Shown piece after piece: positions 28,341 through 36,504 of a stretch of DNA of 64,000 bases. Source of the stretch: Fidelibacterota bacterium (GTDB taxonomy: Bacteria > Fidelibacterota > Marinisomatia > SCGC-AAA003-L08 > TS1B11); assembly GCA_004124295.1 (NCBI GenBank), contig SCKI01000011.1:1-64000 (forward strand), read 5' to 3'. The position numbers and the translations under genes are program-made. The notes under the pieces are model-generated. The model ran no database searches. It was not told the origin of the DNA and saw only the letters and a program-made list of their open reading frames with translations. Every line of letters starts with the position of its first letter. The stretch's first letter is position 1.

Positions 28341-29738
28341 ATGAAGAAAAATGACGGCTCTCGCCTGGACGATTTTCTGGCCAACCCCCGACGGGCCATG
28401 TGGAAACTCAGTCTGCCGGTATTCGGCGGGATGATCATCCATACCCTCTACTCGGTGGTGGACATGGTTTTCGTCGGCTGGGTGGGACCCGATGCCGTGG
28501 CAGCCATGGCCTTCAACATGCCGCTGGTCTTTTTGGCCTACGGCACGGTGATGGGCCTCTCCAGCGGCGTGACGGCGGTGGTGGCCCAGGCCATCGGCGC
28601 AAAGGACAAGCAGCGGGCCGACAACACCGCCGAACATGCCGTGGTGCTGGGTGTGGTCATCGGCGGAGCCTTGATGGCCGCCGGGCTGCTCTACGGTCCC
28701 CGCATGCTGACCTTGATGGGCGCAACCGGCCCTGTCGCGGAACTGGGCTGGCGCTACCTGCAGATTGTGGCGATCGGGATTCCCTTTTCGGTGCTTTCCG
28801 GATTTTTCCGGGGCATCCTCACCGGTGAAGGGGATACAGTCCGGCCGATGGCGATATTGGGCATTGGTATGGTGCTCAACATCATCCTGGACCCCATATT
28901 TATTTTCGTGCTGGACCAAGGGGTCCGTGGCGCGGCTATCGCCACTGCGGTGAGCCAGGTGGTGGTGTTTCTGGTGTTCATCTACATGCTCGTGGTCAAG
29001 CGCAGCTCCTACGTCAATTTTGAACTGCGGAATTTCCGTTACCAGCCGGCCATCCTGGGGGCCATTTTCAAGATCGGTGTGCCGGCGTCCTTCTCCTTTA
29101 TGATTATGGCAGTCGGGGGAGCAGTGTACAACAAGATTCTGAGCAGCTTTTCACCCCATGCCGTAGCAGCCTACCAGGTGGCCAGCCGCATCGAAATGAT
29201 CTACTTTCTGCCCCTTATCGCCCTGGCCACCGGCTGCGTGACCCTGGTGGCGATGTTCCATGGAGCCGGGGAGACGGGGGAGATAAAGCAGTTGGTGGGC
29301 TATGCCATCAGCCGGGCCGTGATTTACGGCTTTGGATTCGCCATCATCATATATCCGCTGGCGCCGATTGTACTACAGATATTCCGGCCCAATGCCGAGA
29401 TTCTGGCCACCGGCGTTTCCTATCTGCGCATCAGCGCCTTGGCCTTTCCCGTCGCCCCCATCGGGATTATTTCAGCGCGGGTAATGCAAGGCATGGGCAA
29501 GGGGCTGCCGTTCCTGGTGGTGACGATGTTGCGGGTGATGGCGCTGGGAGCGCCCATTGCGGCCTATTTTACGTTCGTGCAGCACCGTCCGGTGGAATGG
29601 GTATGGGGCTCCATGGTCGTGGCGATGTACGGCGCCGCCATCGTTGGAGCAACCTGGCTGCTCATCACTTTGAAGGCCCTGCCCAAGGTTAGCCTCCCGC
29701 CGGCGGCTGTTGATCCAGCAGTGGGCGGGGCCGGCTAG
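28341..29738 (+). CDS. MATE-family efflux transporter
   Basis: 465 residues with twelve predicted helices in two halves. 'LSLPVFGGMIIHTLYSVVDM' opens the first MatE domain and 'FKIGVPASFSFMIMAVGGAV' the second. 'GEGDTVRPMAILGIGMVLN' and 'RPNAEILATGVSYLRI' are typical family segments. These proteins export cationic drugs or metabolites by H+ or Na+ antiport. It is transcribed alone, divergent from secD and convergent with the UbiA gene. Confidence 0.94.
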   Translation: MKKNDGSRLDDFLANPRRAMWKLSLPVFGGMIIHTLYSVVDMVFVGWVGPDAVAAMAFNMPLVFLAYGTVMGLSSGVTAVVAQAIGAKDKQRADNTAEHAVVLGVVIGGALMAAGLLYGPRMLTLMGATGPVAELGWRYLQIVAIGIPFSVLSGFFRGILTGEGDTVRPMAILGIGMVLNIILDPIFIFVLDQGVRGAAIATAVSQVVVFLVFIYMLVVKRSSYVNFELRNFRYQPAILGAIFKIGVPASFSFMIMAVGGAVYNKILSSFSPHAVAAYQVASRIEMIYFLPLIALATGCVTLVAMFHGAGETGEIKQLVGYAISRAVIYGFGFAIIIYPLAPIVLQIFRPNAEILATGVSYLRISALAFPVAPIGIISARVMQGMGKGLPFLVVTMLRVMALGAPIAAYFTFVQHRPVEWVWGSMVVAMYGAAIVGATWLLITLKALPKVSLPPAAVDPAVGGAG

Positions 29739-29807
29739 GCCTCTCATCTCGCCTCGGCCCTGTCACTCCGCCCCGGGCCGCAAGTCAAATCCTGCGCTGT
29801 CAGGCCG

Positions 29808-30842
29808 TTACAGGAACGGCAGCTCTACCGGCACAATCAGGTTCATGATGAGACCCAGCACAAAGAAGCCACCCGCCATTTTGTTGTGGTAAAAGGCCCA
29901 GCCCACGAACCACAGCGGCCAGGTGGGCGTGTCGGGCGGTTGCTCGGTTGGCCGGGGCGAATTGTAGATACCCATTACCTTGATCAGCCGTGGTATGGCC
30001 AGAAAAGTGATGATCACCCAGGGACCCACCGTCGCGGTCAGCACCAAAATGACTATCAGCACATAAAATGATGCCATGAGCAACTGGTTGAGAATGAGCG
30101 AAAATCTGTTGCCCAGCAGGACCGGCAGTGTGCGGATACCCAGCTCTGCGTCCGCCGACAGTTTGTCAATATGCTTGCCCAGGAGCACCGTGGTTACGAC
30201 AATGGCATAAGGGATGCTGGCCAGCCAGACCCAGCTGGGCGCGCTGCCGGCCGCGACAAAGTAGGTCCCGGCCGTCATTAACGGGCCCCAGACGATGAAA
30301 ACGCCCAGCTCCCCCAGGCCATTTTGTTTCAGCTTGAGGGGCGGCGCGACGTAGAAGACACTTATAAAAAGGCCGGCCAGCGCGAAAATCAGGACCGTCG
30401 TGCCCAATTGCATCACGAAATAGGCCAGGATGGCCGCATCAATGATGTTCATCAGCAAAATGGCCCTGAGCAGTTGGCCCGGGGTGATGGCCCCTGAAAG
30501 GATCGGATGGAAGGTATACTGTCCACGGACATAGTCCTCGGTATCAATGCCCTGCTTCCAGTCGAAATAGTCATTGATCATATTATTGGCGGCGTGGGCG
30601 ATGACCAGCCCCAGCAGCGCCAGGGAGAAATATCCCCAGTTGATGGTGGTGGCCGTGGCGGCGGCCAGCAGGCCCCCAATAGCGCCTGAGAATACGGTCA
30701 TCCTGAAGACGCAGGGGCGCACTGCCAGGAGCCATTTGGAGACGGTATCCATGGTCCGGTCTTCAGGCAAGGCGCAGGTATCAAAGATCAGCTTCCAGTT
30801 GGACAGGCGTTGGCCGAAGGTGATGGAAATAGCATTTGACAT
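29808..30842 (-). CDS. UbiA-family prenyltransferase (possibly MenA)
   Basis: 344 residues if the ATG at 30842 is used; an internal ATG at 30752 just before the first helix is an alternative. Eight to nine membrane helices carry both UbiA Asp motifs: 'NNMINDYFDWKQGIDTED' and 'DKLSADAELGIRTLPVLLG'. Such enzymes attach an isoprenoid chain to an aromatic acceptor, as in menaquinone, ubiquinone or haem O synthesis. MenA is plausible for this phylum, but the acceptor cannot be deduced and no men genes are nearby. Confidence 0.87.
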   Translation of the reverse strand: MSNAISITFGQRLSNWKLIFDTCALPEDRTMDTVSKWLLAVRPCVFRMTVFSGAIGGLLAAATATTINWGYFSLALLGLVIAHAANNMINDYFDWKQGIDTEDYVRGQYTFHPILSGAITPGQLLRAILLMNIIDAAILAYFVMQLGTTVLIFALAGLFISVFYVAPPLKLKQNGLGELGVFIVWGPLMTAGTYFVAAGSAPSWVWLASIPYAIVVTTVLLGKHIDKLSADAELGIRTLPVLLGNRFSLILNQLLMASFYVLIVILVLTATVGPWVIITFLAIPRLIKVMGIYNSPRPTEQPPDTPTWPLWFVGWAFYHNKMAGGFFVLGLIMNLIVPVELPFL

Positions 30843-30936
30843 GTTTGGTTTTCTCCGGGGCTGGGGTGAAGATTGAATCAGTTTACTTCCGGCGCGGCTC
30901 CGGGCGCAAGGGGACTGTGCGCCGGGCTGCCCGGGG

Positions 30937-31704
30937 CTACCCTTCTATCGTGATGTCGGACCCAGTGGTGTCGGGCAGGTCCGGCTCGCTACCGGGAATG
31001 ACCAGCAGCGAGTCGATATCGGGATTGAGCCGGATGTCCACATAGTTGAACTGGAATGTGTAATCCCCCTCATCGAGGATGGCCTGCTTGAACAGGATGA
31101 CATCGCCCACCTGCTGCCACTTTCCCAGGCGGACGGTAATGAAGGCGCTGTCGGGCCGGTCCGGGTCGGTGATGGCGAAGCCCAGGGGCAGTCCGATGGA
31201 CGCGCTGAAATAGGCTGCGGCCGGCTGGCCCAATTCGTCCCGCATCTCGACCTTCTGCGCTTCCACACCAAAGAAGGTTTCGTTTTCGGCGGCCTCCAGC
31301 CGGGAAAAACGGCGCTCCATGTTGATCACAAGGCGGTGGAAATCGTGGAAGCGCATCACCATGGCCAGACGGTGGTCGATGGTCTCAACTTCGCCGTGCA
31401 GCTCCTGCCGCCAGTACTGGTCCCCCACCAGGCCCCCTTTGCGCTCACCCCACTTGGGAAACACCTGCCTGAAATAGAGGTCGCCGTTGCTGCGCGAAGC
31501 GATGTGGGTCTTGTACGGCCCCCGTGGCCCCACGCATGTGGCGGTGACCTGGAGGGTCTCGATGGCGGCCAGTTTCTCCGCCCCTCCCAGCAGCGTGAGG
31601 GCCCGCTCCAATATGACCAGGGCCTCCTTCTGCGGATCCGTGAGGCCCTGGGCACAACCGGCGGCCAACAGGGCCATCAGCCCCAAAATCATCGCCTGCC
31701 TCAT
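30937..31704 (-). CDS. Lipoprotein, LolA/outer-membrane-sorting-like
   Basis: 255 residues with a lipoprotein signal ('LLAAGCAQG', Cys at 17). The mature protein starts with a helix ('ERALTLLGGAEKLAAIETLQ'), then alternating strands ('VTATCVGPRGPYKTHIASRS', 'DGDYTFQF'-like) reminiscent of the half-barrel of LolA/LolB-type proteins and of peptidase-associated 'threonine aspartase'-like lipoproteins in FCB genomes. This assignment is weak. The C-terminus is acidic. Its start overlaps a possible 52-residue upstream frame by ATGA. Confidence 0.7.
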   Translation of the reverse strand: MRQAMILGLMALLAAGCAQGLTDPQKEALVILERALTLLGGAEKLAAIETLQVTATCVGPRGPYKTHIASRSNGDLYFRQVFPKWGERKGGLVGDQYWRQELHGEVETIDHRLAMVMRFHDFHRLVINMERRFSRLEAAENETFFGVEAQKVEMRDELGQPAAAYFSASIGLPLGFAITDPDRPDSAFITVRLGKWQQVGDVILFKQAILDEGDYTFQFNYVDIRLNPDIDSLLVIPGSEPDLPDTTGSDITIEG

Positions 31705-31859
31705 CTGACGCCGCCTGGCTGAAGGTAATCGGGGAGAGGTATCTCCGGCGCCAGAGCGGGATCGGCTGTGTCGATAATGGGATCGATGGTGGCCCGGTCG
31801 CAGGCCCCCCGCCGGGGCAGCCGCGGGACCGGGGTGCGGTCGGAGGGAGTGTTGAACAT
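31701..31859 (-). CDS. Possible small protein upstream of lipoprotein
   Basis: A 52-codon frame starting ATG at 31859 and ending in a TGA that overlaps the lipoprotein ATG as ATGA. It would encode a Pro/Asp-rich peptide including 'CDRATIDPIIDTADPALAPE'. There is no Shine-Dalgarno. The frame stays open for about 19 more codons upstream without a usual start, so it could be the tail of a decayed gene. The coupled overlap is the main evidence. Confidence 0.3.
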   Translation of the reverse strand: MFNTPSDRTPVPRLPRRGACDRATIDPIIDTADPALAPEIPLPDYLQPGGVR

Positions 31860-31927
31860 GCCAGAATTTGCTACGAAATGGGCGGCAGGGCTACGGTTGT
31901 GAGCGGGGCGCGATCAACTTTAGGCGA

Positions 31928-32191
31928 TTATTCATAGTGGCTCCACATGCGGATGATCTTCACGGTGCGTTGCCGCTCCAGCACTTGGTACACCAGCCTG
32001 TGCTGGATATTGATGCGCCGGGAATAGGCCCCGGCCAGGTCGCCGACCAGTTTTTCAAAGGGCGGTGGGGTCTGAAAGGGATCACTGGCCAGAATCTTCA
32101 GCAAAGCCTCAGCCTTGGACTGAAACCCGGCCTCCGAAATCTTGCGCGCGTCCTTTTGGGCCTGGCGGGTGAAGGCCAGACGCCAGGTCAC
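31928..32191 (-). CDS. YoeB/Txe-family mRNA-interferase toxin
   Basis: 87 residues with the RelE-superfamily fold. 'RRINIQHRLVYQVLE' matches the YoeB core, 'FEKLVGDLAGAYSRR' supplies the catalytic Glu and Arg positions, and the C-terminus 'MWSHYE' preserves the His-Tyr pair needed for ribosome-dependent RNA cleavage (one residue longer than the usual ending). The start overlaps the antitoxin stop by four bases, the normal order antitoxin then toxin. It appears intact. Confidence 0.92.
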   Translation of the reverse strand: MTWRLAFTRQAQKDARKISEAGFQSKAEALLKILASDPFQTPPPFEKLVGDLAGAYSRRINIQHRLVYQVLERQRTVKIIRMWSHYE

Positions 32192-32430
32192 CAGCCGGGA
32201 TCGGGGGATGTCTCCTCGAGGGGGCTGACCAGTCCCTCACGGATCGACTCACGCATCCCCGGTATGGCCAGCAGGTACAGCGTTTCCTGAACGGCGCGCC
32301 AGTCCTCCTCGCTGACCAGCACCACATTGCCCCGCTTGCCGGTCACCAGCAGTGGTTCGTGGGATTCAGCGGCCTCGTCCAGCAGGCGGTAGAGTGTTTC
32401 GCGGGCCTTTGTGGCAGTTACGGTTTTCAT
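32188..32430 (-). CDS. YefM/Phd-family antitoxin
   Basis: 80 residues. The Phd/YefM N-terminal DNA-binding fold reads 'TVTATKARETLYRLLDEAAE', followed by 'EPLLVTGKRGNVVLVSEEDW' and a toxin-binding C-terminal tail. Antitoxins of this family neutralise YoeB and repress their own promoter. The start codon sits only seven bases from the inferred -10 box, so the transcript may be leaderless. It lies next to the decayed kbl fragment at the edge of the accessory region. Confidence 0.92.
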   Translation of the reverse strand: MKTVTATKARETLYRLLDEAAESHEPLLVTGKRGNVVLVSEEDWRAVQETLYLLAIPGMRESIREGLVSPLEETSPDPGW

Positions 32431-32436
32431 GGGCGA

Positions 32437-32465
32437 AACGTACGGAATAGCGTGCGCCTTGTCAA
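32437..32465 (-). promoter_or_regulatory. Toxin-antitoxin promoter with CGTACG palindrome
   Basis: On the minus strand TTGACA (32465-32460) and TACGTT (32442-32437) are 17 bases apart, and the antitoxin ATG begins seven bases after the -10 box. The hexamer palindrome CGTACG (32439-32444) overlaps the -10 and resembles the TGTACA core bound by YefM, so it may be the autorepression operator. Confidence 0.5.
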
Positions 32466-32555
32466 GAGCTTCAGGAGGTCGTGGACGGTGAGGGCGATCT
32501 GGCTGGCGGTAGAGAGGCTAGTGGGTATGCTCATGAGAAAATTCCCGTTTGTTGC

Positions 32556-32696
32556 CCTACCTTGGTGAACGCAGCGATGGCCTTGTCCAAATGCGCCCGG
32601 CTGGGGCGGCGGATATCTGCACTCAAATCCGGGCGGTACCTTTGGGCACGACGGGGTACGAGAAGGCGATGACGTAGATGCCCTCAATTAGCATTT
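32556..32696 (-). pseudogene. Decayed second copy of the kbl 3' end
   Basis: This stretch aligns over about 140 bases with the 3' end of the intact kbl gene (33589-33730), at roughly three quarters to four fifths identity by eye. Translated on the minus strand it gives '[20 protein letters not shown]', then a stop where kbl has Arg, then 'VQISAA' and a frameshift before '[11 protein letters not shown]'. It is therefore non-coding debris of a 2-amino-3-ketobutyrate CoA ligase C-terminus. It and intact kbl flank the AT-rich ribbon-helix-helix gene. Confidence 0.85.
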
Positions 32697-32721
32697 CACT
32701 CCCCCAATATATGATTATCCA

Positions 32722-33465
32722 TTAACTCCCATCAAATAAGGATATTATGGGTGAGGCCATATTTTCATCGAAATCGCCTTCGAATATCAAATAGTTCTTC
32801 ATGTCAATCTTTACACTTGGATTTCCTGTCACCGATAGTATGTATCCTTGATCTGGGTAAATATGCGATTGATATTGTTTCGATTTGCCAACTTCAACAC
32901 CAGAACTGGCAAAGGTTACAAACTCATCGTATGGAATAGCAAATACGTGGATTAGATTAGTTTCCCCGCATAGCAGGATGGTATATGAACAGTCAGATTG
33001 ATCATCCATTGTTCTTGGATTAAATCCAAAATAGTAATTCTGATTCCTGTTTAGATTCGCATATCGGGTAAATATCTTCGAACCAGAAATTTCAATAACA
33101 CTCTGTCGTACTATTTCCCGAATATCGCCGGGTTTTACTGCCCCACGAAGCTTCGAAAAGAGATGGTCATAAAGATTGATCCCAACTTCCCGGCCTGATA
33201 CGCTTACTCTGTAAATCGCACGGATAGGTAGCTTTCTTTGAACACCCATGGGAGCGGCTTGAACTAGCTCTGCAGGGGGTCTCCTAACACGGATACTCCC
33301 AGTACCTCTTTCCTGATTTTCTAGATCGCTATTAGAATCCTTTCTAATCTTATCTAGCTGCTCCGCCCATTTTAGAAGGACACTATCTGGAGTATCCTCA
33401 AGCGGAATTGCATCCTCTTGAATATACACATAAAGTTCATCGCTAATCCGGATTGTTCTAGACAT
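32722..33465 (-). CDS. AT-rich accessory protein with ribbon-helix-helix-like N-terminus
   Basis: 247 residues. The first 40 ('RTIRISDELYVYIQEDAIPL', then 'DTPDSVLLKWAEQLDKI') resemble CopG/MetJ-type ribbon-helix-helix DNA-binding domains. Residues 75-240 form a separate domain of mixed strands ('YYFGFNPRTMDDQSDCSYTI', 'IYPDQGYILSVTG') that I cannot assign; a restriction-endonuclease-like or ligand-binding fold is possible. Base composition is clearly more AT-rich than the neighbours, and the gene sits between intact kbl and a decayed kbl fragment, so it was probably acquired. A 13-base palindrome lies 24 bases upstream. Confidence 0.75.
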   Translation of the reverse strand: MSRTIRISDELYVYIQEDAIPLEDTPDSVLLKWAEQLDKIRKDSNSDLENQERGTGSIRVRRPPAELVQAAPMGVQRKLPIRAIYRVSVSGREVGINLYDHLFSKLRGAVKPGDIREIVRQSVIEISGSKIFTRYANLNRNQNYYFGFNPRTMDDQSDCSYTILLCGETNLIHVFAIPYDEFVTFASSGVEVGKSKQYQSHIYPDQGYILSVTGNPSVKIDMKNYLIFEGDFDENMASPIISLFDGS

Positions 33466-33488
33466 CTTGTACCTCTAGTCACAGTGTT

Positions 33489-33501
33489 ACTAGGTACTAG
33501 T
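33489..33501. promoter_or_regulatory. Palindromic operator candidate ACTAG-GTA-CTAGT
   Basis: A perfect inverted repeat with a three-base centre, 24 bases upstream of the ribbon-helix-helix gene start. Proteins with this domain commonly bind short palindromes in their own promoters, so autoregulation is a reasonable guess. Confidence 0.35.
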
Positions 33502-33566
33502 TTACCAAAACAGATCGTTCTTAACAACAGGAAAAGGGTGAAAATAGGTTTTGGCGGTCATAAAAT

Positions 33567-34751
<1,185 letters not shown>

Positions 34752-34848
34752 CTGCAAATCCTTGAAAGTATTTATTTTAATGGAAAATTAAAGCGTGAAA
34801 TACGCCTCATAATAATGGCATGTGTTCTAGAGCGGAATGGGGTGAACA

Positions 34849-35190
34849 TTACTCCTGTTTTAGATTCTGAAAAACCCGTTGATCGCCAAATAATAATGCG
34901 CACTCACTGTAATCATTAATCCTACTCTCATCAGAAATTTTGTATTCTGACCACTTTTCAATGAGCCCATCCAATAAACCAGGATCATTACGATTTGGAA
35001 TTACATAGTTTGAAGTCGCGTCAGCTTGCGGGATTCCCAGAACTATAAGCCTTGCAAGGATATCCGGATCGTGTTTTATTGCCGCCAAGGACAAAATTCT
35101 AATTTCATCAAGGAATTGACTGTGTTTCCCCTGGGCCACTTGGTCATTCGGAAACCTGAATTCATACCAAATATTTGGGAATTTATCCAT
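34849..35190 (-). CDS. Unknown accessory protein, third gene of HicA-like module
   Basis: 113 residues, acidic, with no signal peptide or membrane helix. It reads 'FPNIWYEFRFPNDQVAQGKH' at the N-terminus and is largely helical after that. I do not recognise a family. It lies 48 bases downstream of the HicA-like gene on the same strand and shares its AT-rich composition, so it probably belongs to the same transferred unit. It could be an immunity or antitoxin-like partner, but nothing in the sequence shows that. Confidence 0.6.
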   Translation of the reverse strand: MDKFPNIWYEFRFPNDQVAQGKHSQFLDEIRILSLAAIKHDPDILARLIVLGIPQADATSNYVIPNRNDPGLLDGLIEKWSEYKISDESRINDYSECALLFGDQRVFQNLKQE

Positions 35191-35238
35191 TTAGGAATTC
35201 TCCTTATCCCATAGAGCGATCATATCCCGCTGTTTGCA

Positions 35239-35523
35239 CTATCCATAACGAGGATCCCCACTTTTTAGGATGTCTAAATATGCTTTGTTGGTCAGTGGGC
35301 AATCGATGAGTTGCAGAAACTTTTGATTCGTGAGCCTCACTTGAGTTGCCATCGTCGATAAAAGGGGGTTACCTATTTCACCTGAGCCATGGCTAACTTT
35401 TGTATAAATATCCGTTTTATTTCCCTTAATAAATAATACGAAATAAGCATGATCTCTATTGGACTGCTCAAATCCTTTATTCAATAAACCCTGACGGATT
35501 TTTTTTCTTTTCCGGCTAGGCAA
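35239..35523 (-). CDS. HicA-like small protein
   Basis: 94 residues. The first half has the HicA double-stranded-RNA-binding layout: a basic helix 'RKKIRQGLLNKGFEQ', then 'NRDHAYFVLF' with a His at the position of the HicA catalytic His, then a strand with 'KTDIYTKVSHGSG'. The second half ('MATQVRLTNQKFLQLIDCPL') is longer than in classical HicA (about 60 residues) and matches a family I remember as HicA-like hypothetical proteins. HicA toxins are ribosome-independent mRNA cleavers. It overlaps the upstream 313-residue gene by eight bases, and no HicB-type antitoxin is present. Confidence 0.65.
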   Translation of the reverse strand: MPSRKRKKIRQGLLNKGFEQSNRDHAYFVLFIKGNKTDIYTKVSHGSGEIGNPLLSTMATQVRLTNQKFLQLIDCPLTNKAYLDILKSGDPRYG

Positions 35524-36457
35524 GGAGCGGAGTCTCTTTTATATGCGCAAGGAGACTTTCCTTTAGAGAGAGTCCACTTGCGTGCAATTCACTTTGATCC
35601 GCTAAGACATACTCATTCCAAAGAAAATCGATGGTCGCGCCTAATTCGGAGACGGCTTCCTGGATGTTTGTGCCCGAAACGAGAATATTGAGTGGTTGAT
35701 ACTTCAAGAGAGTTAATGAATCTTCCTCGGTGATCTCAAATGGAATCGGATTCGTAAAAACAAAGGAATATTTAGTCCCATCGACTTTTTCAAGAATTAG
35801 CGCCTTCCAATCCTCAAGGGAGTAAATCTCGTCCCATTTTTGAAATTCGTCATCAGGGCCGAACACTGCTATCCCCTTGGCATCAATCAACTTTTTCTGG
35901 ACGCCTGCCGTAGCCTCAAGATTTTCGTCCTCCTCAATTTGCATTACCGTTTTCAGAAACTCTTGTTTTGCCTTGCTTAGGCTTTTTGTATTGCCTGTAT
36001 AAGATGTTGCGGAGAGATAAAAGCCAGTTTTTTTCTTTGGGATAGCTGCTTGCGCATTAGCGATAATTTTTTTACGATGCTTGGGTTCGGGGAGCAGAGC
36101 TGAGAGCCCCGCGGTGTCCTCTTCGCCAACTTTCTTAAAAACTTCAAACGCATCCTGCAAGGATTTAAAACCAATGTCGAAGTGGAATAATTCATCCTTT
36201 TGTGGCGGTGGTTCTATCAAAAAGGTTGCACTACTGAATTCCATTCCAATTATTCGAAGGTCACATGCATCATGAATATTTGCACCTTTTTTACCTGGTT
36301 TAGCGGGGTCTTTACTCGCTCTCATTTCAGCAATATTGTAAACCATAGTCTGAAGGTGTTGAAGGAATTCTTTTACGCTGGCGGCTGGAACGGGACTTCC
36401 CTTCCCGTCGGCGATACTAAATAAAATTGATCTGCTTGTCGGCTTTAGCTTTTCCAT
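35516..36457 (-). CDS. Unknown 313-residue accessory protein paired with HicA-like gene
   Basis: A soluble, Lys/Glu-rich protein without signal peptide or recognisable motif. It seems to have an N-terminal part ('SVKEFLQHLQTMVYNIAEMR', 'GMEFSSATFLIEPPP'), a linker with many Lys residues and a C-terminal beta-rich part ('KYSFVFTNPIPFEITEEDSL'). It overlaps the HicA-like gene by eight bases, so the pair is translated together and should be stoichiometrically linked. A role as antitoxin, sensor or second effector is possible but unproven. The composition is AT-rich compared with tdh next door, consistent with horizontal transfer. Confidence 0.65.
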   Translation of the reverse strand: MEKLKPTSRSILFSIADGKGSPVPAASVKEFLQHLQTMVYNIAEMRASKDPAKPGKKGANIHDACDLRIIGMEFSSATFLIEPPPQKDELFHFDIGFKSLQDAFEVFKKVGEEDTAGLSALLPEPKHRKKIIANAQAAIPKKKTGFYLSATSYTGNTKSLSKAKQEFLKTVMQIEEDENLEATAGVQKKLIDAKGIAVFGPDDEFQKWDEIYSLEDWKALILEKVDGTKYSFVFTNPIPFEITEEDSLTLLKYQPLNILVSGTNIQEAVSELGATIDFLWNEYVLADQSELHASGLSLKESLLAHIKETPLLA

Positions 36458-36504
36458 GCTATTTGAATATAGTGATTTACAGGCATAATTCCGTTCAGTT
36501 TCTG

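Noticed and set aside
29755-29780. CGGCCC/GGGCCG stem between the convergent MATE and UbiA genes
   Set aside because: Six pairs with a 14-base loop and no T run; such short GC stems are expected by chance at this base composition.
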